Both the position numbers and the translations under genes were made by a program. A model generated the notes under the pieces. The model saw only the letters and a program-made list of their open reading frames with translations. It did no database searches and was not told the origin of the DNA. A DNA stretch of 64,000 bases from GCA-2686295 sp964402995 (GTDB lineage Archaea > Nanobdellota > Nanobdellia > Woesearchaeales > GCA-2686295): positions 62,001 through 126,000 of the forward strand of contig CAYOEA010000005.1 of NCBI GenBank assembly GCA_964402995.1, read 5' to 3'. Of the stretch, positions 16,416 through 26,307 are shown piece after piece (position 1 is the first letter of the stretch; each line of letters starts with the position of its first letter).

Positions 16416-17292
16416 TTATTCAGTTTTAGGTTTAGTTACTTCTTCCTTTTTTTCAGATGTTTCAGTTTCTGCAGGTGCTTTGACTTCTTCTTTAGGAGTT
16501 TCTGCTTTGACTTCTTCTTTAGGAGTTTCTGCTTTGACTTCTTCTTTAGGAGTTTCTNNNNNNNNNNNNNNNNNNNNNNNNNNNNNNNNNNNNNNNNNNN
16601 NNNNNNNNNNNNNNNNNNNNNNNNNNNNNNNNNNNNNNNNNNNNNNNNNNNNNNNNNGCTTTGACTTCTTCTTCTACAACTTCTTCTGATTCAACAACTA
16701 ATTCTTCAGTTTCATCTAAGTCTTTAACTACACGTTTTAATACTCTTACGTTAAAAGTTCTCATAGGTGTAATTTTAGAAAGTTTATTCTTAACATCTTT
16801 TTGAATTGCTCCTCTTAAAAGTTCTTCAACATTTTTTTCAAAGGAGTTTTTTGGAATAACTTCTTTTAGAATTCCTCTAATAGTCATTCTTAATTTGTTT
16901 TGAATTGATTTGAAAACTGTTCCATTAGTAATTGTTAATGTTTTTATAATAATTTTACCTTCTGCTGTGTTTATAATGAATGAATCATCAACTTTACTTC
17001 TTCCTCTTCTGATAAGTCTTTTGACTGCTGAAGATAGAAGTTCATATTTGATAACTTCAGTAATACCTTGTCCTTCACGAACATTTTTAATTCTGAATTG
17101 AAGGTTAACAGTTTGTTTTTTAGGATCTCCGGTAATATTCATCAGATTCATAGTCATGAATCTGCCTTTCATTTCACTAGATTCTGCTAAAAGTGATTCT
17201 CCAAGAACTTTACTACTTAAGAAAGTAGGTGCAATTACAGGGAACCATTTCTTCTTTTTTACCTTTTTAGTTGATACTTGCTTCTTAGCCAT
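16416..17292 (-). CDS. rps3ae: Ribosomal protein eS1 (S3Ae), interrupted by scaffold gap
   Basis: The first 210 residues match archaeal S3Ae: KKKWFPVIAPTFLSSKVLGE, then GRFMTMNLMNI and KLRMTIRGILKEV. It binds the small subunit platform. The C-terminus is an acidic, low-complexity tail of a nine-residue unit ETPKEEVKA, at least three copies, ending EVTKPKTE and a TAA at 16416. A run of exactly 100 N (16558-16657) interrupts the tail, so total length and frame are not known. The flanks would join cleanly as a GCA codon if the real gap is a multiple of three. Confidence 0.92.
16477..16557 (-). repeat. 27-bp tandem repeat in the eS1 tail
   Basis: At least three near-identical 27-base units coding ETPKEEVKA lie directly beside the assembly gap, and the other flank ends in EEVKA, the end of the same unit. 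The gap is therefore probably an unresolved stretch of this repeat. Confidence 0.85.
16558..16657. other. Assembly gap (100 N)
   Basis: Exactly 100 unknown bases, the conventional size for a gap of unknown length, placed inside the eS1 tail repeat. Nothing should be read into its length. Confidence 0.98.
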
Positions 17293-17465
17293 TTTTCTCT
17301 CAGAGAAAATCTGATGTCTTTAAATAGATTGCTATTTTTATATGTTTTAATTTGCTTTAAACATGTTTTTATAGCTTAATTAGGTTCTATTTTCTTATTT
17401 ATTTTAAATAAAAATGAAAATAAAATGGAAATTTTAATAAATGTTTACATTAATATTTACCTTAA

Positions 17466-17975
17466 ATGATTTTTATTTCCCATATTTTAGCAGGAATCTT
17501 TGGTTTGAAACTTTTATCTATGTTTAGTGTTTCTGTCGAATTTAATCAGTTCACTATTTTAATTGCTGCTGTGGCGTCTTTATTGCCTGATGTAGGAGTT
17601 TTAATTCATGACATGAAACATCACCATGGCCCTTCACATTCTCCTTTAGTGTGGCTTATAATATCCGTTATGGCGATTGTCTTAAATTTTCAAATTGGAT
17701 TGGTTTTATTTGTTGCAATTACATTACATTTGATCACAGATTGGTTTACTGCAAGATTATCAGGTTTGCCACTACTTTGGCCTTTTTCAAAAACAAAATA
17801 TTCAGTTTATAGAACTGCTGATGATGATAAAGGAAATTATGATTTAAGAAAAAAGTTAAAAAAAGCAGATAGAAAAAGACTTTTAGAATCTTATTATGAG
17901 AATAAAATTTTATTAGGGTTTGAGTTTTTAATTGCTTGTTTAGGACTATTATCTATATTAACTTTAATAGTATAA
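17466..17975 (+). CDS. Membrane-bound metal-dependent hydrolase (DUF457/YdjM-like)
   Basis: The 169-residue protein has four hydrophobic segments and the conserved polar sites of the DUF457 family: SHILAG near the start, LLPDVG near 41-46, HHHGPSHSPL near 53-62, and HLITDWFTARLSGLPLLWPF near 88-107. Family members are predicted membrane hydrolases with a His/Asp metal site, and their substrate is unknown. A basic loop follows before the last membrane helix. It stands alone between eS1 and gyrB. Confidence 0.85.
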   Translation: MIFISHILAGIFGLKLLSMFSVSVEFNQFTILIAAVASLLPDVGVLIHDMKHHHGPSHSPLVWLIISVMAIVLNFQIGLVLFVAITLHLITDWFTARLSGLPLLWPFSKTKYSVYRTADDDKGNYDLRKKLKKADRKRLLESYYENKILLGFEFLIACLGLLSILTLIV

Positions 17976-18010
17976 GAAAAAAATAAGAATTATAAATTAT
18001 TAAAATCTAG

Positions 18011-19969
18011 TTAAATATCTAAATCTTTGACTTTTTTAGCATTCTTTTCGATAAAAGCTCTTCTTGGTTCAACTTCTTCACCCATTAAAATTGTGAAGAC
18101 TGTATCTGCTTCAACAGCATCTTCTATTTTAATTTGTTTAAGAGTTCTAGTTGAAGGATCCATAGTAGTTTCCCAAAGTTGTTCAGGGTTCATTTCTCCA
18201 AGACCTTTATATCTTTGAACTGCAACACCTTGTTGACCGCCAAGTTCTTCTAATCTTTCTTCTTTTTCTTCCTCAGTTTGAACATAGATTTTTTGTTTTC
18301 CTTTTCTTAACTGATAAAGAGGTGGTTGTGCTAAGTAGATATATCCTTTTTCAATAAGTTCTTTCATGTATCTAAAGAAGAATGTTAATAATAAAGTTGC
18401 AATATGATTACCATCAACATCTGCGTCAGTCATAATTATGATTTTATGATATCTTGCTTTGTCTATGTTAAAGTCTTCTCCTATACTAGTTCCAAGAGCA
18501 GTAATTATTTTGATTATCTCTTGACTATTCATGATTTTATGAAGTCTTGATTTTTCAACATTAAGGATTTTTCCTCTAAGTGGTAAGATTGCTTGAAAAT
18601 TTTTGTCTCTTCCTTGTTTTGCAGATCCACCTGCACTATCTCCCTCTACGAGGTAAACTTCACTTTTAGCAGGATCTCTTTCTGCACAATCTGAAAGTTT
18701 TCCAGGAAGTGCTGTGCTTTCTAATACACTTTTTCTTCTAACAAGGTCTCTTGCTCTTTTTGCAGCTTCTCTAGCTTTTGCAGCACTAACTGCTTTACCA
18801 ATGATTTCTTTTGCAATAGAAGGAGTTTCTTCAAGGAAAGTTCCAAGACCGTTTGAGACTAGACTATCAACAATACCTTTAACTTCGCTATTACCAAGTT
18901 TAGTTTTAGTTTGACCTTCAAATTGTGGATTTGCAATCTTTACTGAAATAATAGCTGTTAAACCTTCTCTAACATCATCGCTGGAAAATTTTGTGTCTTT
19001 AGCATCTTTCATTAAACCTGCTTTTTCAGCATAATTATTTAAGGTTCTAGTAAGAGCTGATTTGAATCCAATAAGATGAGTTCCACCTTCATGCGTGTTA
19101 ATGTTGTTTACGAAAGTAAAAACGCTTTCTGTATATGCGCCAGTGTATTGCATCGCAACTTCTAATTCTACATCTTCTTTTTGACTTTTGAATACAATTG
19201 GTTCATGAACTGGAGTTTTATTTGTATTTATGAATTCAACAAAACTTCTAAGTCCGCCTTCAAAGAAAAAATTATCTTTTTTATAGCTCAGAGGTTTGTC
19301 CTCTGGCTCACCATCAACTTTGTTGCTTTGTGCTTCTTCTCTTAAATCTGTAAGGATAATTCTAACTCCTTGATTTAGGAATGCAAGTTCTCTAAGTCTG
19401 CTTTTAAGAATATCATATTCATAAACTACTTCGTCAAATATTTTCTCATCTGGCCAGAATTGAACTTCTGTTCCTCTTTTATCTGATGACCCGATTTCTT
19501 TAAGTGGAGCTAGAGGTTTTCCAGTATCATATTCTTGGAAATATTCTTTTCCTTCTCTACAAACAGTAACTTTAACTTGTTTTGATAATGCATTAACAAC
19601 AGATATTCCAACACCGTGAAGTCCACCTGATACTTTATAGGTTTTCTTATCAAATTTTCCACCTGCGTGAAGTTTAGTCATTACTAATTCTAATGCGCTA
19701 ATCTTGTATTTTTCGTGAATTGCAATAGGAATTCCTCTCCCATTATCAGTAACTGATATACTATTATCTTCGTGAATTGTAACTGTGATAGTATCACATT
19801 CACCACTCATTGCTTCGTCAATTGAGTTGTCAACAACTTCGTAAACTAAGTGATGTAGACCTCTAGGTCCTGTACTTCCAATATACATGCCAGGTCTTTT
19901 TCTTACTGCTTCAAGACCTTCAAGAACTGTGATATTGCTTGCGCCATAATCTTCTTTTTTTTCTTCCAT
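18011..19969 (-). CDS. gyrB: DNA gyrase subunit B
   Basis: The 652 residues have the GHKL ATPase (VVDNSIDEAM, DNGRGIP, GGLHGVGISVVNALS), the transducer domain, the TOPRIM domain (VEGDSAGGSA near 443 and DADVDGNHI near 510) and the C-terminal QRYKGLGEMNPEQLW motif. Length fits the short GyrB without the proteobacterial insert. With GyrA it introduces negative supercoils using ATP. GyrA is not adjacent, which is unusual. The ATG has GGGGGC about 17 bases upstream and a TATA element near 20010. Confidence 0.96.
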   Translation of the reverse strand: MEEKKEDYGASNITVLEGLEAVRKRPGMYIGSTGPRGLHHLVYEVVDNSIDEAMSGECDTITVTIHEDNSISVTDNGRGIPIAIHEKYKISALELVMTKLHAGGKFDKKTYKVSGGLHGVGISVVNALSKQVKVTVCREGKEYFQEYDTGKPLAPLKEIGSSDKRGTEVQFWPDEKIFDEVVYEYDILKSRLRELAFLNQGVRIILTDLREEAQSNKVDGEPEDKPLSYKKDNFFFEGGLRSFVEFINTNKTPVHEPIVFKSQKEDVELEVAMQYTGAYTESVFTFVNNINTHEGGTHLIGFKSALTRTLNNYAEKAGLMKDAKDTKFSSDDVREGLTAIISVKIANPQFEGQTKTKLGNSEVKGIVDSLVSNGLGTFLEETPSIAKEIIGKAVSAAKAREAAKRARDLVRRKSVLESTALPGKLSDCAERDPAKSEVYLVEGDSAGGSAKQGRDKNFQAILPLRGKILNVEKSRLHKIMNSQEIIKIITALGTSIGEDFNIDKARYHKIIIMTDADVDGNHIATLLLTFFFRYMKELIEKGYIYLAQPPLYQLRKGKQKIYVQTEEEKEERLEELGGQQGVAVQRYKGLGEMNPEQLWETTMDPSTRTLKQIKIEDAVEADTVFTILMGEEVEPRRAFIEKNAKKVKDLDI

Positions 19970-20218
19970 TTTGCTGCTACTTTTGCCCCCTAAAATGATC
20001 TAGTAAATATATAGTAAAAACTGGTGTTGTATAGTTTAAAAACGTTTCGGAAAAAATGTCTGGAATTCTTTATTCTTAGGCACTAAAACAGTGAGATTTA
20101 GAGGTTTTGATATTTAAGAATTTAAGAGTTTTGAAAGGCTGTATTTAAGGTATTTTATTTAATGGTTAATTTTAGTATTTTAGGAAAGCTTTATATTCAT
20201 GGCAAATTAAAGATTTAA

Positions 20219-22294
20219 ATGAGTGGATTAGAGCAAATAGTAACTACTATTAATAAAAAAATTATTAATTATTCTATAAAAAATCCTATAAAAATATCTT
20301 TGATTAAAGGAAGTTTGCTTGAACTTGCAGGTAGTTCTTTGTTAGAATACATATCTCAATATACTGATTATCAAGGACCGATTTTAATTTATCATGGAAC
20401 ATTGTTGGGTATTTCTGGTTTTTATGCTAAAAGTGTTTATGATAAGGCAAAAACGTTAGAAATTATACAAAAAATAAATATTTCACGTTCTGACTTAAAA
20501 TCATTTGTTAAACAAAAAATTTCTAATGAATGTGAACATTCTAGTGTACAATCTGTTAATAATAAATTTAAATTTACTAATATAAGCGATGCAATTTTTA
20601 ATCATAAAAATAAGGTTTCTGCAGGTTTAGCTTTAACTATTGTTGGAACAACGCTTTATCCAGGTTTTACTGAAAATTTAGCTAATCTTGGTCAAGAACC
20701 TGATTTGATGAATTATTTTAATTTAATAGTTTCTGATTCAAATATTCTTAAAAGAACAGGATTTTATTTAGGGATGATGTTTACATCTTTAAATGTTATT
20801 TTTAGAGGTTTAGATTTGTTATTTAATTCTAAAAATTTGTCTTTTGTGAATTCGGATTTTAGAACATTATATTCAAACAATTTTCTTACAGGGAAGAAAA
20901 AATTAGTGTATTTACAAAAAACCATGTTGAAATATCCTACCAAGGAGAATAGTTACCGGTATGCAATTGAACTTTCAAAACAAGATTTATTTGCTAAATC
21001 TACAGAAGAGGTTTTAAAAACTTTTGAGAAAAAACATTTGTCTATTGAGAGTTTTAGTGTATTTTATACTTCTTTGTTGGGAGCAAACCATGTATTAGAA
21101 GATTATTTATCTGATGCGTTTAAACAATCAAAATCTAAGCATGGAATTGTGCCTGGAAGTTTTATGCTTGCAAGTATGTTAGATTATATTGGTCGACCAA
21201 AACAATCTTTGAATGTTATTAAGGATTTATCTAAGAAAACTTCTTCTTCATATAATGCAGGACAAAAATTAGAATTGGATTTGGCTCAGGCTGTTTTTTT
21301 TAAAACTACTGGTAGAACAAACCTTTATAGAGATAAAATGCTTGAGTTAATGGATTCAAAAGTATTTAGTTTACAGCGAATTGGCTCATATAATGCTGCT
21401 TTAATTGGTTTTTCAAAAGCTACAAAACAATCAATAGTATTGAAGCCTAGTTTGAATAAAGAAGATGTTATTTCTGAGAGAAGATATAATCATGATGCAA
21501 GAGTTTTATTTAATGAAATGAATGATATTTCTAGAAATAAAGTGATAGATGATCCTGAACTAATTACTCATGCCAATAAGCATTTCTCATCTATAATCTT
21601 TAGATCTGGTCATAATTTATATGATTATCTTAATTTATCCAATGACTTTAGTCGTATGAAAGAAATTGGTCTTTTTTTAGGGCAATTACACGCTTCAAAT
21701 GGTTTTTTTGAACCAATGCCTATTTCACATTATAAATCTGAGTTAGATAAAAGATTGTTTGCTAGTGAGTCTTTATTTAGTGAAGAAATAGCTATCATTC
21801 ATGATAATTATGATTTATTATTTGAAGGATTTAATAAATTCTATCGAGTAAAAGATTTTGATTCACATAGACATAATTGGATTATATCTAATATTAATGT
21901 AAAAATAGATAATCAATTTAGAATACCGACTTTGCCTTTTTATGAAGCTTCAAAATTATATGAACAAGGTAAATATGGTGGTGTTGATGCAGCCTCAATT
22001 GCTGATTTTAAAGATAAATCTTTAAGAATATATCACTCTGAATTGGAGAATGTGAAGTCTCAAATGCCTTATGAAGAATTTTATTTTCATAAGTTAAAAT
22101 CTGATGTTATTAAGGGTTTGTCTTTCTTTTTTTATGCTCGAGGTGATGCTTATAAACAAGGGTTAGCTGGTGAAATGTTAGATAATGTTTTAGTCTCTAT
22201 GACTAATCTTGAACCTAGGTATATTTTAAGCTCTCAGCAACGACAAATTAAAAATTTAAAACATGCTGTTTTCAAATTACGTGTTAAGAATTAA
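20219..22294 (+). CDS. Orphan protein, 691 aa, possible kinase-fold C-terminal part
   Basis: TTATATT at 20191-20197 is 25 bases before the ATG, so it is leaderless. The N-terminal 240 residues hold two weakly hydrophobic stretches (about 36-70 and 137-150). Residues 240-430 are helical and repeat-like. Residues about 440-691 look like a degraded aminoglycoside-kinase-type fold: EIGLFLGQLHAS, then DSHRHNWII in the place of the catalytic HxDxxxxN loop, and FYEASKLYEQGK. This resemblance is by eye and weak. No named function. The next gene has its own promoter. Confidence 0.7.
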   Translation: MSGLEQIVTTINKKIINYSIKNPIKISLIKGSLLELAGSSLLEYISQYTDYQGPILIYHGTLLGISGFYAKSVYDKAKTLEIIQKINISRSDLKSFVKQKISNECEHSSVQSVNNKFKFTNISDAIFNHKNKVSAGLALTIVGTTLYPGFTENLANLGQEPDLMNYFNLIVSDSNILKRTGFYLGMMFTSLNVIFRGLDLLFNSKNLSFVNSDFRTLYSNNFLTGKKKLVYLQKTMLKYPTKENSYRYAIELSKQDLFAKSTEEVLKTFEKKHLSIESFSVFYTSLLGANHVLEDYLSDAFKQSKSKHGIVPGSFMLASMLDYIGRPKQSLNVIKDLSKKTSSSYNAGQKLELDLAQAVFFKTTGRTNLYRDKMLELMDSKVFSLQRIGSYNAALIGFSKATKQSIVLKPSLNKEDVISERRYNHDARVLFNEMNDISRNKVIDDPELITHANKHFSSIIFRSGHNLYDYLNLSNDFSRMKEIGLFLGQLHASNGFFEPMPISHYKSELDKRLFASESLFSEEIAIIHDNYDLLFEGFNKFYRVKDFDSHRHNWIISNINVKIDNQFRIPTLPFYEASKLYEQGKYGGVDAASIADFKDKSLRIYHSELENVKSQMPYEEFYFHKLKSDVIKGLSFFFYARGDAYKQGLAGEMLDNVLVSMTNLEPRYILSSQQRQIKNLKHAVFKLRVKN

Positions 22295-22410
22295 TTCTTT
22301 ATTTTATAATTTTTATTTTAGGAAAGTTTAAAGTATGATTGGAGCACAATTAACAGAATCCAATTCTATTAAGAAAATTTATATATTATTTGACTTACTA
22401 GATTACTATA

Positions 22411-23478
22411 ATGAGAATTGATAAAACAATAAAAAAAATTATCTTATTAATGGTCGTAGTTCTTGTTTATTCGTTGATTGTTATTTTAGTAATGAACATA
22501 TATAACCAAAATAACAAAGATAAGTTTGAGCTCTTAGATTTTGAAGAATATGTGGCTAATTTATCAATTTCTGGTTATGATTTCAATATTGCTAAAAACG
22601 CAGATGGTACAATCATTCATGATGGGTTTTTTATGAAAATAAATTCTTATGGGATGAGGGATTATGAATATAGCTTAGAAAAACCTGAAAACACTTTTAG
22701 AATTGCTATTCTTGGAGATTCTTTCACATTTGGTTTTGGAGAAAAAATGAATGAAACTTATCCAAAATTATTAGAAACTTCCTTAAGAAATAAATACTCT
22801 GAATCTAATATTGAAGTTTTAAATTTTGGGGGTAATGGGCATAATACTTTTACAGAATATTTAATTTTAACAAAAAAAGTTGTTCTTTTTGAGCCAGACT
22901 TGATTATTTTAGGGTATTTTTTAAACGATCCTGATTATGACTATGATAAAAATATGATTTATTTCTGTTTGGAAGCATCAAAACAATCAGATAATACTGC
23001 GAAATTAAAAGAATACAATCCCTATAAGGAAATAATTGAGGAATTGAATGAACTTTATAGGAAAGGTTTGTTAATTAAAGGAATTGGAAAAGAAGATTAT
23101 CAAGAAAATTATTATTTTTCATTATACCAACCAACTTATCCTGGTTGGAAATGTACTATCGAAGCATTTAATAAAATTGGTGAGTTTTCAGAACAAAAAA
23201 TTCCTGTTATAACTATTATTTTACCAGGTGAATTTCGAAATGTGAATCGATATGATAAATTAGCAAATATTTACAAACTTGTTGAAAAAGTTTCTAAAGA
23301 TGCAAATTTAACAACTTTAAACTTATATGAAATGTCAAATATAGATTCAAACACTATAATTGATAATGAAGTAGCTCATTATAATTATAATGGGAACAAA
23401 CTCGTAACAGAACTTTTAATGCCTGAAATTGAGAAACATTCTTCATTTAAGAATTTTCAAAATAATGGTCAGAAGTGA
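22411..23478 (+). CDS. Membrane-anchored SGNH/GDSL hydrolase-like protein
   Basis: A single N-terminal membrane helix (about residues 10-30) is followed by an outside domain with SGNH blocks: ILGDSFTFGFGE (block I, Ser nucleophile), NFGGNGHNT (block II Gly), LGYFLND (block III Asn) and a C-terminal EVAHYNYNGN in the place of the Asp-x-x-His block. Such enzymes remove ester-linked acyl groups from sugars or lipids at the cell surface. TTATATA about 28 bases before the ATG suggests a leaderless mRNA. The substrate is unknown. Confidence 0.8.
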   Translation: MRIDKTIKKIILLMVVVLVYSLIVILVMNIYNQNNKDKFELLDFEEYVANLSISGYDFNIAKNADGTIIHDGFFMKINSYGMRDYEYSLEKPENTFRIAILGDSFTFGFGEKMNETYPKLLETSLRNKYSESNIEVLNFGGNGHNTFTEYLILTKKVVLFEPDLIILGYFLNDPDYDYDKNMIYFCLEASKQSDNTAKLKEYNPYKEIIEELNELYRKGLLIKGIGKEDYQENYYFSLYQPTYPGWKCTIEAFNKIGEFSEQKIPVITIILPGEFRNVNRYDKLANIYKLVEKVSKDANLTTLNLYEMSNIDSNTIIDNEVAHYNYNGNKLVTELLMPEIEKHSSFKNFQNNGQK

Positions 23479-23564
23479 AAGTCACTATTTACTACTTATA
23501 AGTAATTAATTCAATAAGATTTATAAATGATTACTACGTACTACGAGCAAAACAACTGAATAAA

Positions 23565-24614
23565 ATGAAAAAAGAACAAGACTTATATCGTAATCTTATA
23601 ACTGATATGGGTAAAACTGGCTTCTTGATTCGTGATTTAATCCATGGTGTGCCTTATTCTGAACGTGGTATGAGTGTTCCTTCAGTGCTTAAAGATGCTT
23701 ATTCTAGAAATGCAGATAATATTGCTGAAGAATTTGCTGTTGAAAAATTAACTAAGTTTTCTCAAAAAAATAATGATTTACCTATTAGAATTATTGTTAA
23801 TCCTAATACTCCTACGATTGTTGATATTGGTGATGTTTCTAAAAATAGAGTTATTTGGTCTTATCTTGATGTTGTCGATGGAACTATTAAAGTTGCAGGC
23901 TTAGGCTCTGAGAATAATATTTACCGGATTGGAAATGATGGTCTGTGGGGTTCTGGCTTTGCATTTACTACTTTGACTGAAAAAAAGCTTGAAGAACTTA
24001 CAATTGGAGATTTTACTAATTCAATCATAACAGATGGTAATCCTTCTAAATATCATCACTCGCCAACTAATGCATTTTCCATATCAACAAATAATAAGGA
24101 GACTTTTGAATTATTAGAAGATTATAATTGTATTCAGCATGAAATTGGTTCATTAATAAGACTTACTACTTCTTCACAAACTAATATTGGTCAAGGTGCA
24201 ATTTTATTTGACGGTTTTCAAGGTTTTGACAGGAATACTGCTTCTTCAAATGCTGAAGAGTTAAACTATGCTATTTACAAAACAATTTCAAACAGAAATG
24301 AGGGTGGTGCTTTTGATGTTTGGAGATCTTATGGAACTTTGTGTGAAATTATGAGAGGTATGCTTTGGTATGGTGAAAAAGGTTTAGAGGCACAAGGTGT
24401 TGCTGCAATTAGAATGAATGATCATTTAGCTAATGCGATTCCTCCTTATGCTATTTTTACTAATGCAGGCGGATTTATTACTGATTTTGATGGGAATGAC
24501 CTTGGGAAAAGTTTAATCACTGCAGGAAGGCCTAATTCTATTTATTCTGCTAATGAAATAGTTAAAGATTATTTAGTCGATAAGATGCAAGAAGTTACTA
24601 AACTTGTTGGTTAA
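23565..24614 (+). CDS. Divergent inositol-monophosphatase-like protein
   Basis: The family layout is visible but altered. YLDVVDGTIKVAGL replaces the DPxDGT metal motif (Pro lost, both Asp kept). Near the end FDVWRSYGTLCEIMRG and then FTNAGGFITDFDGN match the WDxAAG/eAGG region. At 349 residues it is about 90 longer than normal, with an extra stretch (about 130-220) in the middle. It may still be a sugar or inositol phosphatase, or may have lost activity. TTATAAA at 23521-23527 gives a leader of about 15 bases. Confidence 0.6.
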   Translation: MKKEQDLYRNLITDMGKTGFLIRDLIHGVPYSERGMSVPSVLKDAYSRNADNIAEEFAVEKLTKFSQKNNDLPIRIIVNPNTPTIVDIGDVSKNRVIWSYLDVVDGTIKVAGLGSENNIYRIGNDGLWGSGFAFTTLTEKKLEELTIGDFTNSIITDGNPSKYHHSPTNAFSISTNNKETFELLEDYNCIQHEIGSLIRLTTSSQTNIGQGAILFDGFQGFDRNTASSNAEELNYAIYKTISNRNEGGAFDVWRSYGTLCEIMRGMLWYGEKGLEAQGVAAIRMNDHLANAIPPYAIFTNAGGFITDFDGNDLGKSLITAGRPNSIYSANEIVKDYLVDKMQEVTKLVG

Positions 24615-24694
24615 TGAATTATTATTTCTAGACTAAATAAGGTTGTTTAAGAGAAGAAAAAGACATTAATAACTATTTTTTAAATGTATTTAGT

Positions 24695-25612
24695 TTAGTT
24701 ATTAAGTTCTTGTTTAGTCAAATATAATGGCCCATATAAGTTTGAAATATTTTTAATTATGCTTATTAAGTTGAATGCTAAATAATTGTTTTTGAGATTT
24801 TTAGTTTCAAGAATTTTTTTGTAGAAGATTTTTATTTCTTGTTTTTCTTCAATGAATCGTGTTTGTTTTTCTTCATTAAATTTGAATACTAATTCATGAA
24901 ATTGTTTAATGAATTGATTTGTTCTAGAGAATAATTTCTCAGTTTTATCATCTAATTCTTGTTTTGATGTTAATATTTCACGAATAATGCTTTCATAGAA
25001 ATCGGCTATTTTTTCTAGATCTCGAACAATCGTGTATAGAAATACTGTTTTTTCATGCTCTTTATATCCTTTTTTGTTTAGTATTCGTTTGCAAAAATCA
25101 GTAAATTTATCTATGCTGGTTTCGAGTAGCAAGAGTGAATTTAATTTTTCATAGTTCTTTTCCTTGATATAACTTAAACTCATATCTGCAAATTCTTGTA
25201 ATATGTGGAACGTTCTTCTAAACATATTGTCAAATTCCTTTTCTAAAGGTGAGGATACATTTTTTATTTCGAAAAAATCTTGACTTTGATTGATTATTTC
25301 ATAACCCATTAGTTCTGGAATTTTTTTTGTTATTAATTCAAATTGTTTGTTTGAATTAAATTGAACTTTAATTTCATCAATTCCTGCTTGATACAAATAT
25401 GCTAAGGTATATTGATCAAAAGTTTGCTTATTTCTTAGATCAATTGTTATTTTGTTAAAAGAAATGTTTTTGTTTGTGCTTATAGTTAATTTATTTTTGT
25501 CCTCTAAAACTTCTAGAGTTTGTCCTTTCAAAACATTATTTTCTTTAACCCATTTTGCAGGCATTGATACAACTAATGTCTTTTTTGCAAGTTCAATTGC
25601 TTTTCTTTCCAT
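24695..25612 (-). CDS. AbrB-PhoU family regulator
   Basis: Residues 1-48 form a SpoVT/AbrB DNA-binding beta domain (LVVSMPAKWVKENNVLKGQ). Residues about 110-300 form a PhoU-type helical bundle with repeated acidic and hydrophobic helices (LEKIADFYESIIREI). In archaea this combination is annotated as a phosphate uptake regulator. No Pst transporter or phosphate gene is next to it. It is divergent from an Lrp regulator, and the 131-base region between them carries a palindrome. Confidence 0.85.
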   Translation of the reverse strand: MERKAIELAKKTLVVSMPAKWVKENNVLKGQTLEVLEDKNKLTISTNKNISFNKITIDLRNKQTFDQYTLAYLYQAGIDEIKVQFNSNKQFELITKKIPELMGYEIINQSQDFFEIKNVSSPLEKEFDNMFRRTFHILQEFADMSLSYIKEKNYEKLNSLLLLETSIDKFTDFCKRILNKKGYKEHEKTVFLYTIVRDLEKIADFYESIIREILTSKQELDDKTEKLFSRTNQFIKQFHELVFKFNEEKQTRFIEEKQEIKIFYKKILETKNLKNNYLAFNLISIIKNISNLYGPLYLTKQELNN

Positions 25613-25652
25613 TTTATTGTTTTAAGTCTATTATTATATAAATATTTCTAAT

Positions 25653-25668
25653 CTATATAATTATATAG
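25653..25668. promoter_or_regulatory. 16-bp palindrome between two divergent regulators
   Basis: CTATATAATTATATAG is a perfect palindrome, with a second half site AATTATATAG at 25691-25700. Being AT-rich it may overlap TATA elements of either gene; its position between an AbrB-PhoU gene and an Lrp gene suits an operator. Confidence 0.4.
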
Positions 25669-25767
25669 TGTTATATAAGTTATTAAGATAAATTATATAG
25701 TTTTCTGAGTTTAATCTTGTAAATAGTTTCGAAATAAATATTTTTGAGAAACACTGAGGTGCAAACT

Positions 25768-26229
25768 ATGAAACAAAAAGATTTGATTTTTTTAAGTCAT
25801 TTAAGACAGAATTCAAGACAAACTTTAACTGCCATAAGCAAACAGACCAATATACCTATATCGACGTTATTTGATCGATTAAAGGTCCATGAAGGAAATA
25901 TTATAAGGAAACATACAACACTTATTGACTTTGGAAAATTAGGGTATCAATGTAGGGCAAATATTGTTTTGAAAGTTAATATTGATCAGAGAACTGAGGC
26001 GATGGATTATTTAAATTTACAACCTTGTGTGAACTCCCTTTACAAAATTAATAATGGATATGACTTTATGATTGAGGGAATATTTCATCATGTGAAGGAA
26101 ATGGAAGATTTCATGGAAATTTTTGAAAAGAAATTTGTCGTGAAGCAACAAGATGTATATTACATAATTGAAGATTTAAAGCGAGAATCGTTCTTAGGGG
26201 GGCCTAATTTTCTAAATATATCTGGATAA
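25768..26229 (+). CDS. Lrp/AsnC family transcriptional regulator
   Basis: I start at the ATG at 25768, seven bases after GAGGTG, not the TTG at 25744. Residues 1-55 form a helix-turn-helix (TLTAISKQTNIPISTLFDRL); the rest is a short RAM-type ligand/oligomer domain (CRANIVLKVN, then NNGYDFMIEGIF). At 153 residues it fits the family. Lrp-like proteins bind DNA as dimers or octamers and often sense amino acids. Its neighbour on the other strand is also a regulator. Confidence 0.87.
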   Translation: MKQKDLIFLSHLRQNSRQTLTAISKQTNIPISTLFDRLKVHEGNIIRKHTTLIDFGKLGYQCRANIVLKVNIDQRTEAMDYLNLQPCVNSLYKINNGYDFMIEGIFHHVKEMEDFMEIFEKKFVVKQQDVYYIIEDLKRESFLGGPNFLNISG

Positions 26230-26307
26230 ATTTATTTTTATTTTTTTATTATTTGTTAAGAATTAGTGAAAATAAAAAAAAAAGAAATAAAAAAATTGTT
26301 CTATAAC

